Assembly (NCBI GenBank): GCA_904419525.1
Contig: CAJFRT010000001.1
Span: forward strand, 90,518-154,517
Reading direction: 5' to 3'
Source of the DNA: Candidatus Gallimonas merdae
GTDB taxonomy: Bacteria > Bacillota > Clostridia > Christensenellales > Borkfalkiaceae
DNA: 64,000 bases
Part shown: positions 1 through 10,763 of the stretch, one piece after another
How the letters are laid out: each line of letters begins with the position of its first letter
How positions within the stretch are numbered: position 1 is the stretch's first letter
The notes under the pieces: model-generated
The model's input: only the letters and a program-made list of their open reading frames with translations
What the model was told of the DNA's origin: nothing
Database searches by the model: none
Translations under genes and position numbers: made by a program

Positions 1-886
1 TGCCGTGGTGCCCCGCCTTATAGAGCACCACATGCGGCAGCTCGTTATATTCCACCAGATGCTCTTCTCCCTCTTTTTCAAGATCACCCGTAAAGAGATA
101 ATGATTCGTCGTATTCCCGTCAAGCTCCTGCGAGAGGAGCATGCAGACGGAATAGTTGTTATTGTCGTCCGAATCGTGATCGTAAAAATAGTTGTACAGA
201 ATGTTCATGGAGACGGTCTGCGCGTCATCGAGATAGTATGTACGCTGCGCGCCGTCCTGGCTGTTCCAGCACTGAAGCCCCGTATAGACCTGTGTTCCCT
301 GCTCCCGGATCTGATCTACTGCCTCGCAATAATCCCTGTAGAGCGCCGTATTGTCTTTATGCCTGTCAAACTGAATGAGCGTTTCAATGCGGTAATCGCT
401 GTAAAAGATCCCGTTCCGCTTCCCGCCCGAACTGCTTCCGACAAAGCCGGAAATATGATCGCTGTCCGAATGGGTCGCAATGACATATTCGAGCACGTTA
501 TCCGTGCAATACGTTTCGAGATAGTCCAGGATCTCGGCCGTATTTTCCTTGTTGGGTCCCGCATCGATGAGAACTTCCGTATCGCCGACCTTGATCAGCG
601 AACAATCCCCGCTCGCTTTGACGGCCGGAGCGATGAAGTGAATGGACAGATCAGCCGAAACGATCTCCGTCTGATTCCCGTCGCCGACCGTCGTTCCGCC
701 CCCGTTCTGGGAGTCATCTCCCCCGGGAGACTGTTCGTCCCTGTTTTTGTAGACGAGAAAATACCAGCACGCCGCCGCAATGAGAGCGATCACCAGGATC
801 ACAATGACGGCCGTAAAAAATGCCTTGGGATTTCTTTTTGCAGCTTCCCGCACTGCACGTTCTGCCGAAGAACGTCTTTTTGCCAT
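1..886 (-). CDS. ComEC/Rec2-like metallo-beta-lactamase-fold hydrolase, N-terminal TM anchor (truncated at window edge)
   Basis: Minus frame from ATG at 886 reads MAKRRSSAERAVREAAKRNPKAFFTAVIVILVIALIAA...; contains THSDSDHISGF and KAGHHG MBL motifs. Confidence 0.8.
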   Translation of the reverse strand, partial: MAKRRSSAERAVREAAKRNPKAFFTAVIVILVIALIAAACWYFLVYKNRDEQSPGGDDSQNGGGTTVGDGNQTEIVSADLSIHFIAPAVKASGDCSLIKVGDTEVLIDAGPNKENTAEILDYLETYCTDNVLEYVIATHSDSDHISGFVGSSSGGKRNGIFYSDYRIETLIQFDRHKDNTALYRDYCEAVDQIREQGTQVYTGLQCWNSQDGAQRTYYLDDAQTVSMNILYNYFYDHDSDDNNNYSVCMLLSQELDGNTTNHYLFTGDLEKEGEEHLVEYNELPHVVLYKAGHHG

Positions 887-910
887 ATTTTTTCTCCTTC
901 ATTTTTCAGA

Positions 911-1261
911 TCAGACAAGTCCGACTGCCGCAGCGATATTGACAACGGCCTCGTCAATATTGTGCAAGAATTTATTGAGCGCTTTCTGCGCGGCCGCGTC
1001 GATCACGCCGTCCTCCGTTGTACGAAGAAGCCGGATGATCATATCAAAATTTTCGTAGATCACCACGCACTCCGGATCAAGCGCCTGCATAACGGAATCC
1101 TTGCTGCCGTGCTGAACGTCATGCATCTTCTTGATCGCCTCGTTCATCTCCGTAAAAAGCGCCACATTGCCCGACGAAAACAGTTCGCTCATCGTCGCAT
1201 TCAGACGCACAAGCTGCGTCAGAAATTCCGTTGTTTCCTTATTCGCCTCACGATCCATCAC
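911..1261 (-). CDS. hypothetical protein, 116 aa
   Basis: ORF between MBL gene and pyrophosphorylase gene, overlaps the upstream gene end by 4 bp. Confidence 0.6.
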   Translation of the reverse strand: MMDREANKETTEFLTQLVRLNATMSELFSSGNVALFTEMNEAIKKMHDVQHGSKDSVMQALDPECVVIYENFDMIIRLLRTTEDGVIDAAAQKALNKFLHNIDEAVVNIAAAVGLV

Positions 1262-2481
1262 AATTTCACTCCGTTTTTCTCAAGCAGGACGCGCGCAGTA
1301 TCCACACTGTCCGTACCCGTTCTGTTTTTGATCGGCGCAAACTCCCTTTCTCGCTCCACCTCAAAGGGAAGACAGCTCCCCGCACAGCGGATCATATCGA
1401 GGATCAGCGTCTCAAATTTACAGCCGTTCTCCGTTTCGGGTTCCACAAGGACGCCGTCCGCATTCAGGCAGGGAACTTTCTTTTTGGCGATATGAACGGG
1501 AAGCCTCTTTTCCGCAATCGAGCGAAGGATATCTGCGCGGAACAGGTAGTTGAGCGTCACGCCGTACGCATACACGAGTCTTCCTGCCTGATCGCGCAGC
1601 TCCGCCATTTTTCTGTCAAGCTCGTAATACTCAATGACGCCGGGAAGGCCGTCCTCCAGACAAAGCACGCCGACCCGCTCCTCAGGATATGCTTTCCGGA
1701 CATACTTTGCCCCCGTCGCCAGACCGCTTGCGATCGTCGCACCAAGAAAAACGGGATCTGCCATGCGTTGAAGAACATTGTCCACCGCAAAAACATTGAA
1801 CCACTCGATTCCGCGTTTTTCCGCCTCCGCAACCAATCCGGCCCGCATGAGCGAAGCATACCAGCCGCCGTTGCCGTTCGGAGAAAGCGCCAGGCTGTCC
1901 TTCGCCGACATCAGCAATTTTCCGTTCAGATCGACGGCGGGCGCCATTTCCTGACGGAAAAAGAAGATCTCACGTTCGGGATAACCGAAGAACGCATGTT
2001 CGCGGAAAAATGCCTGCGTTTCAGCGTCATTGGCCTCACTCGTCATAATGAACAGCGGGACATACGCACCGCAAGTCCGTACGACATCCTCGAGGTTCCG
2101 GATCAGTTGTTCAAAAATATATAAGGGCTTCGTCAAGCCGATGTCAAAGGTCCCCTTGGGCGCATCACTGCCCAGACGCGTGCCCTGCCCGCCGGCAAGC
2201 ATGACTGCGGCAACCTTTCCTTCCCGAACCGCCGAGCTGCCGAGCGAAAAAAATTCTTCCCGCCGCTCTGCGATCTCCCCGAGGTCAAGGCCGTCGATCG
2301 GCAGGATCTCCCCTCTGTCCGCCTCAGCCTCTTTATGCACGAGCGAGAGCAACTCCCAGTCGATCTGCCCGATCTGTTTTGCAAGTTGCGTCCTGCCCGC
2401 CTCATCCAGTTCATCCCACCATTTCAGAACATGGAGCTGCCCATGTTCTGAAAGAATTTTCTGCATTTCCCCGTACTGCAT
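1258..2481 (-). CDS. UDPGP-family UTP--sugar-1-phosphate uridylyltransferase / UDP-N-acetylglucosamine pyrophosphorylase
   Basis: Signature VMLAGGQGTRLGSDAPKG; start MQYGEMQKILSEHGQ. Confidence 0.85.
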   Translation of the reverse strand: MQYGEMQKILSEHGQLHVLKWWDELDEAGRTQLAKQIGQIDWELLSLVHKEAEADRGEILPIDGLDLGEIAERREEFFSLGSSAVREGKVAAVMLAGGQGTRLGSDAPKGTFDIGLTKPLYIFEQLIRNLEDVVRTCGAYVPLFIMTSEANDAETQAFFREHAFFGYPEREIFFFRQEMAPAVDLNGKLLMSAKDSLALSPNGNGGWYASLMRAGLVAEAEKRGIEWFNVFAVDNVLQRMADPVFLGATIASGLATGAKYVRKAYPEERVGVLCLEDGLPGVIEYYELDRKMAELRDQAGRLVYAYGVTLNYLFRADILRSIAEKRLPVHIAKKKVPCLNADGVLVEPETENGCKFETLILDMIRCAGSCLPFEVEREREFAPIKNRTGTDSVDTARVLLEKNGVKL

Positions 2482-2507
2482 GATTTCTCCCCAAATCTTA
2501 TTAAACG

Positions 2508-4310
2508 TTATAAAAACCAGACCTGCATGTCGTTTTTGCCCCTGTTCGCCCACATAAAGTAGGGAATCAGCGTCAGCGTAAAAGACTCTTTTTCCGGAGG
2601 CAGATAGGAATAGAGCGCATCGCCCGACCGGAGCCGGCGCGCGGGCACACGCACGCAGATGCCTTGCTGCGTGCGCTCTGTAACAGCATGTTCGAGCGAA
2701 GGGATTTCAATGCCGTATAATTCCCCGCCGTTGTCAACCTGTTCCGCACAGAGCACGAACGGGCCGTATTCCACCGCCTTTCTGCCGCTGTCAGCGCGGA
2801 CGCGTTCATTGGCGTAGACAAACCTGGGACGCATTTCAAAATTCACTTCGATCTGCGCCTTGCCGTTCACGTCAAAATACAGATAATCGTCTTTTTCTTC
2901 CGGCCGGACATATTCCCCGTTCACTCTGCAGGTAAGCGACATCTGCCAGACGGGAATACGCAGCGCAAGCCGCCCCTTCCCGTTGGCGGAAATCGTAACA
3001 TTTCCCGCGTACGGAAGCTCCGTTTTCAGTGATAAGTCGATCCCGCAAGCGGATACGTCCGAAGATATATATTGATTGACGAACAGAACGCCGTCCTCTT
3101 CCCCGTAGGCGAATCCGCCGACGCGTGCAAACAATCTGACAAGATTGGGCGGACAGCAGGAACAGTCGAACACCTCGACGCGTTCCAGAAGCGGTTTGAA
3201 GGGAATTCCCGGAACCGTGTTCGCATACTGCGCGTACTGCCGATCGGCCTCCAGCGGATTCACATAATAAAATGCCTTTCCGTCTGCCGATTCACCCGCC
3301 AGGATATTGTTATAGAGCGCACGTTCGATCGCGGCATGGTACTGTGCGCTGTTCCCCGCTTTTGCAAGCCTGTCACAGAAAAAGGCAAGCGCGATCGAAG
3401 CGCACGTCTCCGCATAGGCCTCCGCGTTGGGCAGATCATACGGCACGGTGAAGCGCTCCCCGTACCAGCCCGATCCCGCGCCGCCCGTGATATACAGCTT
3501 GCTGCGCACGATATCGGAAAAGAGCGCGCGGCAGGTATCGATCAAGGCTTCGTCCTGCGTCAGACGGCCGACATCGGCCATCGCAATATAGAGATAGAGC
3601 GCACGAACGGAATGCCCGACAGCCTCCCGCTGCTGCCGCACGGGCTTGTGCGACTGATCGTATTCTCTGTCCATCCACGGATAGATCTCTTCCGCCCGGA
3701 CGCCGCGCTCGTCAAGGAAAAATTTCGCAAGCGTCAGATATTTTTCCTCGCCCGTATGTTCATAGAGCCGCACGAGCGCAAGCTCGATCTCCGGGTGTCC
3801 GCACGTTGTGAATCCCGTGTCTCTGCGGACATAAAAGCGCTCGTAAATATAGTCCGCATACTTCCTCATGGCGGGAAGGAGTTCCGCATTCACGCCGCAT
3901 TCGTCAAGCGCAACCGCGGCTTCGATGAGATGGCCTGCGCAGTAGAGCTCATGCTCCATGCGTTCCATGAAGATCCGATCGGGTTTATAGACCTGATAAT
4001 AACTGTTAAAATACCCGCATGGGAGCTGATTTTTAACGATCGTACGCACCGTATCATCGATGACAGCGCCGACTTCTTTGTCCGGAAACTCCCTTTGAAG
4101 ATAGGCCGCGGCTTCCAGCCATTTGGCGACATCCGAATCATAAAAGATATGCGAAGGCTTCTCCTGCTTCTCACAGCGAAGCGCCGCAAATCTTCCCGTT
4201 TCCGCAAAGCGACGATAAATATTTTTCAAAGATATGCCTGCATTTTTCGCACGGATATCCTGCCAGAATCCGTTGTGGAGCGAAACGCGATCATACCCGA
4301 TGAGCGTCAT
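2508..4310 (-). CDS. glycoside hydrolase family 127 (beta-L-arabinofuranosidase-like)
   Basis: VEVFDCSCCPPNLVRLFARVGGFAYGEEDGVLFVNQY Cys-rich motif and overall GH127 layout; start MTLIGYDRVSLHNGFW after GGAGG RBS. Confidence 0.85.
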   Translation of the reverse strand: MTLIGYDRVSLHNGFWQDIRAKNAGISLKNIYRRFAETGRFAALRCEKQEKPSHIFYDSDVAKWLEAAAYLQREFPDKEVGAVIDDTVRTIVKNQLPCGYFNSYYQVYKPDRIFMERMEHELYCAGHLIEAAVALDECGVNAELLPAMRKYADYIYERFYVRRDTGFTTCGHPEIELALVRLYEHTGEEKYLTLAKFFLDERGVRAEEIYPWMDREYDQSHKPVRQQREAVGHSVRALYLYIAMADVGRLTQDEALIDTCRALFSDIVRSKLYITGGAGSGWYGERFTVPYDLPNAEAYAETCASIALAFFCDRLAKAGNSAQYHAAIERALYNNILAGESADGKAFYYVNPLEADRQYAQYANTVPGIPFKPLLERVEVFDCSCCPPNLVRLFARVGGFAYGEEDGVLFVNQYISSDVSACGIDLSLKTELPYAGNVTISANGKGRLALRIPVWQMSLTCRVNGEYVRPEEKDDYLYFDVNGKAQIEVNFEMRPRFVYANERVRADSGRKAVEYGPFVLCAEQVDNGGELYGIEIPSLEHAVTERTQQGICVRVPARRLRSGDALYSYLPPEKESFTLTLIPYFMWANRGKNDMQVWFL

Positions 4311-4338
4311 AAAATCCTCCGAAAATCCCCTTTTTCCT

Positions 4339-4367
4339 ATTATATAGAAAGCGGACGGGAATGTCAA
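4339..4367 (-). promoter_or_regulatory. sigma-A promoter for GH127 gene: TTGACA-17-TATAAT, -35 in the loop of the upstream gene's terminator
   Basis: Minus strand TTGACA TTCCCGTCCGCTTTCTA TATAAT. Confidence 0.75.
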
Positions 4368-4378
4368 TCCCCGTCCGC
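4351..4378 (-). terminator. hairpin downstream of the GH36 gene
   Basis: gcggacggg / cccgtccgc, 9-bp stem. Confidence 0.6.
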
Positions 4379-4383
4379 AAATT

Positions 4384-6510
4384 TCAGTCATTCTTTTCAA
4401 ACAGGAACGCTCCTGCACGGAAATTCATATCTTCTCCGGGGAGCGGGTACAGCCCCTCGCCGAACGTTATCCCGCGCGGCGCCCGCCCGCCGGCCGCGAG
4501 ACACAGCACACCGTTCTCAAACGAATACCTGCAATCGGTGAAGGCGCTTATGAGGCGATAGCCCTCCAGTCCGACCTCGACGGCATCGGGCTTTGCAAGC
4601 GCGTGGATCACTACCAGCCGACGGCTGCCCGACTGCTTCTGATAGATCTGTCTGCCGTACGGCGCACGGAAATAGTCAATGTCGCAGTCGATCCCGACGA
4701 TATCTCCGTCCGCAACAACATCCCGGACTTGCCGATAGAAATCAAGCCCTTCCCGAATGAGCGCGATTTTCTCCGGCGGCATATTCAGGACGTCGCCCGA
4801 AAGACAGATGCGCCCCAACATTGCCGCACACAGCGAATAGACGGTGCGCGACGGCGAATCGGCATCACGCAGGACGGCCCAGATCTGCATCTGACGGGCA
4901 GGGATCACGCGCGAAACGTTTGCCGCGACGAACGGGATCTCGGCACATTCGTGGGCATCTGAAAACGAACACATGGAGACCATGCTCATCCGCTTCGGTT
5001 CGATGCGGCTGCCGCCCGAAGAACAGTTTTCGATCACGATCCCCGGAACGGCCGCTCTGAGACGAATGAGCCAGGCAAGGCTTTCCTCCGCGACGGAACG
5101 TCCGCCCTCCCCCAGGCTCTCGGCGCCGTCGCACCCGACGCCGTATGTATCGTTGTAGTCGATCTTGAGATATCCGAACCCGTTCTCCGCCAAGAAATCT
5201 GCCATACGGGAAGACAGGTAGTCCCTGACCTCCTGTTTGCGCAGATCAAAAAACCTACGGTTCTTGCATGTGATCAGCGCGCCGTCTCTTTTCAGAAGCA
5301 AATCCTCACGCCGGAACGCTTCGGAATCCCGCCCCGCCACCTCAAATTCAAACCATATCCCGGGAATCATGCCCTCTGCGCGTATGGCGTCCGCAACGGC
5401 TCTGATCCCGTGCGGAAAGAGAGAGGCGCTCTCCTTCCAGTCCCCTGTGGCATTGCACCAACCCTTGTCATCGGGTTTGTACCAGCCCGCATCGATGACA
5501 AAATATTTCAAGCCGAGCGGCCTGACCGCCTCCAGAATGGCACGGATATTTTCTTCCGACGGACAGCCCCACGTCGTACAGTACTCATTGAAGAGAACGG
5601 GAAGATCCCGCTCGCTTTCCGGAAGATCCAAGCGAAGATCCTGCTCGTGCACGAGAGCGTTGCACGCTTCAAGTACACTTCCCCGACGTACCGTAAGAAA
5701 TACCTTATCCGTCTCAAAAACCGCACCCGCGGGAATATTTTTGCGCCAGTGCCCGCTTTCATAGTCGGCCCGTCCCGCCGACAGCGAACAGCTCTCCTTT
5801 TCCTGATACAGCTCCATCTGCCAGGAATAGGGCGCCTCCGACTGCATGGCCCAGACAATCCCCGCTTCCTCGTCCTCGACGGCGGCAAACGGGTACCATC
5901 CGCGGTTGGACATACTGCCAAGCTGTCCCCACTTTTCCACCTTCACGCCGTAGCGCGCCCAGCTCATGTCCATGCCGAGTTCGGAAAAGGCATCCGTTTT
6001 CATGCGGCATTCGCGGCTCCAGGCGCTTGTCATGCGATGCAATTTCAGGCCGCACGTTCCCCGCCCTTCCATGGAAACAGCCGTTATTCCGCTTAAAGAC
6101 AGGCTTTCCAGCAGTTCCAACGAGCGCATCTGTCCCGTTCCGTTTTCATAGCGCACCCAAGCGGTAAACACGCCGGTTGCACTATTGTATTCGAGATGAT
6201 GCGTATAAAAATTCCCCTTTCCGTCCGAAAGGCGGGTGACAACGCCGCCCTCATTCGCCGTCTGCTCCTCTGCATGAAGCAGAGTCCCCGCGCGGTTGCG
6301 CATGGTCTGCCCGAAGGTATAGCCGATAAGCCCTTCATCGCCCGTAAATGCGACCTGAACAAGGCTGTCACAAAAAAGCCTTGCGGGATCGATTTTTACG
6401 TCAGCGGGATACAGAGCAAGTCCTGTCTGCGTCTTGCTTTCGTGCCCCTCGACGGGGGATTCCACATAGTATACGGCCGTATCGCCGAAGATATATTGCT
6501 TGAAAAACAT
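4384..6510 (-). CDS. alpha-galactosidase, GH36
   Basis: GYLKIDYNDTYGVGCDG nucleophile motif, ENCSSGGSR, FVIDAGWYKPDDKGW. Confidence 0.85.
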   Translation of the reverse strand: MFFKQYIFGDTAVYYVESPVEGHESKTQTGLALYPADVKIDPARLFCDSLVQVAFTGDEGLIGYTFGQTMRNRAGTLLHAEEQTANEGGVVTRLSDGKGNFYTHHLEYNSATGVFTAWVRYENGTGQMRSLELLESLSLSGITAVSMEGRGTCGLKLHRMTSAWSRECRMKTDAFSELGMDMSWARYGVKVEKWGQLGSMSNRGWYPFAAVEDEEAGIVWAMQSEAPYSWQMELYQEKESCSLSAGRADYESGHWRKNIPAGAVFETDKVFLTVRRGSVLEACNALVHEQDLRLDLPESERDLPVLFNEYCTTWGCPSEENIRAILEAVRPLGLKYFVIDAGWYKPDDKGWCNATGDWKESASLFPHGIRAVADAIRAEGMIPGIWFEFEVAGRDSEAFRREDLLLKRDGALITCKNRRFFDLRKQEVRDYLSSRMADFLAENGFGYLKIDYNDTYGVGCDGAESLGEGGRSVAEESLAWLIRLRAAVPGIVIENCSSGGSRIEPKRMSMVSMCSFSDAHECAEIPFVAANVSRVIPARQMQIWAVLRDADSPSRTVYSLCAAMLGRICLSGDVLNMPPEKIALIREGLDFYRQVRDVVADGDIVGIDCDIDYFRAPYGRQIYQKQSGSRRLVVIHALAKPDAVEVGLEGYRLISAFTDCRYSFENGVLCLAAGGRAPRGITFGEGLYPLPGEDMNFRAGAFLFEKND

Positions 6511-6560
6511 GATGAAAAATACGGGGCGGTACGCAGTACCGCCCCACCCTTTCAGACAGT

Positions 6561-8036
6561 TTATTTGCGCTTCCAGATGATATCCGACCACATGAGCTGT
6601 TTCTTGAATTCATCGATCCTGGTGTTTTCATCGATCACGACGACTTCAATGCCCCACATATTGCCGAGATCCACCATCTCCTGAACGGACAGCTGCGAGG
6701 AAACGACGGTATGGTGCGCGCCGCCCGCATAGATCCAGGCAGCAACGCCGTCCTTGAAGTTGGGCTGATACTTCCACATCAGTCCGCCCACGGGCAGATT
6801 GGGCATCTTGTGAGGATACTTCACAAGCTCGATCTTCTGCACGATCAGGCGAAGACGATCGCCCATATCGATCATCGACACAGCAACTGCTTCGGGCGCC
6901 GAGATCCCTTCAAAGACAAGGCGCGCCGGATCAGACTTCCCGCCGATGCCGAGGGGATGCACCTGGATCTCGGGCTTGGTCGCGGCAAACTGCGGCGAGA
7001 CTTCAAGCATGTGCGCGCCGAGGCAGAGCCCGTCCGCAAGATCATAGGTGTAATCTTCCATCAGGCCCGTGCCCTTTTCTCCGGCCATATACTGCATGAC
7101 CGCACCGAGCGCGGCGATCTTCCAGTCGCCCTCCGCGCCGAAGCCGTAGCCCTTGCTCTGCAGGTCCTGGATCGCAAGGCCGGGCAGCTGATTGAGTCCG
7201 TGCAGCGCTCCGAAATGATCGACGATACCGATATAATCGCCCTTATCTTCGCAGAAACGATCGATCGCGATCTCGTATTTTGCCTGTTCGCGCACAACAT
7301 CGATGCGCTTTGTACCCATTGTATACTTTTTACCGTACTCCGCCATCAGGGCATCGACGTCCTGATCGGTGACTTTCTCAATATACTCGACAAGGTCTCC
7401 GATCGGATAGTAATCGACCTGCCAGCCGAGATCGATGTGCGCCTCGATCTTATCCCCTTCCGTCACGGCCACGTCGCGCATATTATCGGAGAAACGGCAG
7501 ACCTTTACCGTCTTGGAGAAGGCATAACCGGCAGCCACTTTACACCACGAAGCGAGCTGTTTCAGAGCCGTTTCATCTTTGTAGTAACCGACGACCACCT
7601 TGTTGTCCATGCGCAGACGTGTGACGATATAGCCAAACTCTCTGTCGCCGTGCGCCGCCTGGTTCTCGTTCATGAAGTCCATGTCGATGGTGTCATAGGG
7701 AAGTTTTTCATTGTACTGCGTGGCGAAGTGGCACATGGGCTTCTGAAGAAGTTTCAGTCCCTTGATCCACATCTTTGCGGGAGAGAACGTATGGCACCAG
7801 GTGATGATACCGATGCAGTTATCGTCCGCATTGACCTTTTTGATCGCCTCGACGACCTCGTCGGAGCTCTTGCAGGTCGTCAGGTATTTCACCGTGACGG
7901 GCATGCGCTCATTGACGTAATTGGCCATCTCTTCCGAGTGCTGGGCAACGTGCGCAAGCACATCGTCCCCATACAGCGTCTGCGAACCGGTGAGCCAGTA
8001 CACGACGTAATCTTTCATGTTCTTAAGCTGTTTCAT
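6561..8036 (-). CDS. araA: L-arabinose isomerase
   Basis: VVYWLTGSQTLYGDDVL start, full-length AraA architecture. Confidence 0.95.
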   Translation of the reverse strand: MKQLKNMKDYVVYWLTGSQTLYGDDVLAHVAQHSEEMANYVNERMPVTVKYLTTCKSSDEVVEAIKKVNADDNCIGIITWCHTFSPAKMWIKGLKLLQKPMCHFATQYNEKLPYDTIDMDFMNENQAAHGDREFGYIVTRLRMDNKVVVGYYKDETALKQLASWCKVAAGYAFSKTVKVCRFSDNMRDVAVTEGDKIEAHIDLGWQVDYYPIGDLVEYIEKVTDQDVDALMAEYGKKYTMGTKRIDVVREQAKYEIAIDRFCEDKGDYIGIVDHFGALHGLNQLPGLAIQDLQSKGYGFGAEGDWKIAALGAVMQYMAGEKGTGLMEDYTYDLADGLCLGAHMLEVSPQFAATKPEIQVHPLGIGGKSDPARLVFEGISAPEAVAVSMIDMGDRLRLIVQKIELVKYPHKMPNLPVGGLMWKYQPNFKDGVAAWIYAGGAHHTVVSSQLSVQEMVDLGNMWGIEVVVIDENTRIDEFKKQLMWSDIIWKRK

Positions 8037-8235
8037 AGTGTTACCTCATTCCTTTCAATCGTTTTATTTTTTCTCCGGAACCGCCGGAGTCCGGAACACA
8101 GGGATCGCACCGCAACCGGGTGCGGAGAGCTCAGAAATCAGGATATCCGATCATTGGCAAACATCGCAATACACGCCGTCCGTTTTACAGGCCGGGTGCG
8201 CGTCCGATGTCTTCCGTCCCGATCATTCAGAGCTC

Positions 8236-8940
8236 TTACTTCTTTTTCGTCTGTCCGTAGTAGGCATTCTTGCCGTGCTTGCGCATGTAATGTTTTTCCA
8301 TCATGAACTGATCTGCGCGCTGCACCTGCGGATTGATATGCTCGGTAAGGAACGCCATTTTTGCGACTTCCTCGATGACGGTCGCATTGTATACGGAATT
8401 GTCTCCGTCCTTGCCGAATGCAAACACACCGTGGCTCTTGATGAGCACGCCGGGCACTTCCAGAGGCTTCAGACCGTCATTCCTGAATTTTTCAATGATG
8501 GCAAGCCCCGTGTTCTTTTCGTACTCGCCCTCGATCTCCTCCTGTGTCAGCGAGCGCGCGCAGGGAATATCGCCGTAGAAGTAGTCGGCGTGCGTCGTCC
8601 CGTAGAAGGGAATGCTGCGCCCGGCCTGCGCCCATGCCGTTGCAAAGGTGGAATGCGTGTGCGTCACACCGCCGATCTCCGGAAACGCCTTGTAAAACTC
8701 GATATGCGTGGGCGTATCAGACGAAGGGCGCAAATCGCCCTCGACGACCTTACCGTTCAGATCGACGACGACCATGTCCTCCGCCTTCATCTCGTCATAC
8801 TCTACGCCGGATGGCTTGATGACGACAAGCCCCGTTTCCCTGTCGATCTCGGAAACGTTGCCCCACGTAAACAGGACGAGTTTGTTTTTCACGAGGTCGA
8901 GATTTGCCCGCAATACCTTTTCTTTCAATGCTTCCAACAT
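8236..8940 (-). CDS. araD: L-ribulose-5-phosphate 4-epimerase
   Basis: [44 protein letters not shown]. Confidence 0.93.
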   Translation of the reverse strand: MLEALKEKVLRANLDLVKNKLVLFTWGNVSEIDRETGLVVIKPSGVEYDEMKAEDMVVVDLNGKVVEGDLRPSSDTPTHIEFYKAFPEIGGVTHTHSTFATAWAQAGRSIPFYGTTHADYFYGDIPCARSLTQEEIEGEYEKNTGLAIIEKFRNDGLKPLEVPGVLIKSHGVFAFGKDGDNSVYNATVIEEVAKMAFLTEHINPQVQRADQFMMEKHYMRKHGKNAYYGQTKKK

Positions 8941-8960
8941 GTCTTCATTCCTCCGCAAGA

Positions 8961-10559
8961 TCAATATTTGAGCGAGCGCGTCGCTTCCCGTACAATGGGA
9001 AGACCTGCGACATACCGCTTTTTGAATTCCTCAAAACCCGCAACGTCTGCCGGATCCGGGGCGATCGTCACGCCTTCCTGCCCCGCAAACACACGTTCAT
9101 CGAGATAGCGTTCCAGCGATTCGCCCTCCTTTTTTGTGATCAGATAATTTGCCAGGATCGCCATTCCCCAGGCGCCGCCCTCGCCCGCCGTCTTCATAAC
9201 GGTGACGGGAGCATTGATCGCCGCCGCCAGATAGCTCTGCCCGACGCGTTCCGTCTTGAAGAGTCCGCCGTGACCCGTGATGCGGTCCAGTTTCACGCCT
9301 TCCTCTTTCAGCATGATATCGCACCCCACTTTCAATGCGCCGAATGCCGAATACAGATGGGTGCGCATGAAGTTTGCAAGCGTGAATTTTCCCTCCGCCG
9401 TGCGCGCAAAGAGCGGCCTGCCCTTTTCCACCTTGGTAACGTGTTCATTGGAGACATAGTTGTAAGCGAGCAGACCGCCGCAGTCCTTATCCCCTTCTTC
9501 CGATTTGAAATAGAGCATGTCGTAGAGTTTCCACTTGGGGATCTCCACGCCGGCGAGCTGGGCAAATTCTCCGAAAAGGTTGACCCAGCCGTTGATATCC
9601 GACGTACAGTTGTTGCAATGGACCATACCGACGAGATCCCCGACGGGCGTCGTGACAAGGTCGATCTCCGGATAGGGCTTTGAGAGCTCCTTTTCGAGCA
9701 CGATCATCGCAAAGACGGAAGTTCCCGCCGAGACGTTTCCCGTGCGCTTTTTGATGGCGTTTGTTGCGACCATGCCTGTGCCTGCGTCCCCTTCAGGCGG
9801 ACAGAGCAGAACACCGGGCTGCAGCGTGCCCGTGGGATCGAGGAACTTCGCCCCCTCGGGCGTCAGTCTGCCGGCATCTTCGCCCGCAACAAGGATCTTC
9901 GGAAGAATGTCTTCCACCCGGAAAGGAACCCGGCCGGCCACAAGATTGTTGAACTTCGCAAGCATGCCGCTGTCATACTGTCTGGTCGCAGGATCGACGG
10001 GGAACATTCCGGACGCCTCCCCGATGCCGATGACCTTTTCGCCCGTGAGCATCCAGTGCACATATCCTTCCAGCGTCGTCTGGAACGCGATCTCCCTGAC
10101 GTGCGTTTCTCCGCTCAGGATCGCCTGATAGAGATGCGCGATCGACCAGCGGGCAGGAATATGATAATTGAACAGCTCCGTAAGCTTGTCCCCCGCCTCT
10201 GCCGCCGTATTGTTGCGCCATGTGCGGAAAGGCACCAACAGCTTGCCGTCCTTATCAAAAACCATATAGCCGTGCATCATGGCGGAAATCCCAAGAGCGC
10301 CGACCGTCGTAAGCGGCACCCCGTATTTGGATCCTACGTCGGCTGCAAGCTGCGCATAACAATCCTGAAGCCCCGTACGGATATCTTCAAGCGTGTATGT
10401 CCAGATGCCGTTGTCATGGCGGTTTTCCCACTCATGACTGCCCGATGCAATGGGCGTGTTCTTTTCGTCCACAAGGATCGCCTTGATCCGCGTGGATCCA
10501 AATTCGATGCCGAGTGCGGTATGTCCGCTCTCAATGCATGCTTTCGCGTGATTCTGCAT
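8961..10559 (-). CDS. FGGY-family carbohydrate kinase (probable ribulokinase)
   Basis: [44 protein letters not shown]; operon context with araA/araD. Confidence 0.85.
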   Translation of the reverse strand: MQNHAKACIESGHTALGIEFGSTRIKAILVDEKNTPIASGSHEWENRHDNGIWTYTLEDIRTGLQDCYAQLAADVGSKYGVPLTTVGALGISAMMHGYMVFDKDGKLLVPFRTWRNNTAAEAGDKLTELFNYHIPARWSIAHLYQAILSGETHVREIAFQTTLEGYVHWMLTGEKVIGIGEASGMFPVDPATRQYDSGMLAKFNNLVAGRVPFRVEDILPKILVAGEDAGRLTPEGAKFLDPTGTLQPGVLLCPPEGDAGTGMVATNAIKKRTGNVSAGTSVFAMIVLEKELSKPYPEIDLVTTPVGDLVGMVHCNNCTSDINGWVNLFGEFAQLAGVEIPKWKLYDMLYFKSEEGDKDCGGLLAYNYVSNEHVTKVEKGRPLFARTAEGKFTLANFMRTHLYSAFGALKVGCDIMLKEEGVKLDRITGHGGLFKTERVGQSYLAAAINAPVTVMKTAGEGGAWGMAILANYLITKKEGESLERYLDERVFAGQEGVTIAPDPADVAGFEEFKKRYVAGLPIVREATRSLKY

Positions 10560-10597
10560 AATTACCCCCTGACAGTTTTGTTGCTCTGCATAGTTTT

Positions 10598-10626
10598 ATT
10601 ATAGAATAAATCAAAGGAAAATTCAA
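10598..10626 (-). promoter_or_regulatory. promoter of the arabinose operon
   Basis: Minus strand TTGAAT-N17-TATAAT upstream of kinase gene. Confidence 0.6.
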
Positions 10627-10763
10627 TAGCAAAACGGAAATTAATTTGTCATTTGCCAGTTTTTTCCGAAAAATCAGACGGCGGCACGCTACACCCAAAG
10701 AACGCCCGCACTCTCTGCGGACGTTCCGGGTCTGCGGCGCGGCGCGCCGCCCGTTATTTGTTC

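Noticed and set aside
5-2124. Plus-strand ORFs 5..1495 and 1231..2124
   Set aside because: Antisense to the MBL, 116-aa and UDP-sugar pyrophosphorylase genes; no recognisable protein motifs
8041-8235. 195-bp araA-araD spacer as a regulatory RNA
   Set aside because: Only scattered short hairpins; no promoter, terminator or convincing long-range pairing
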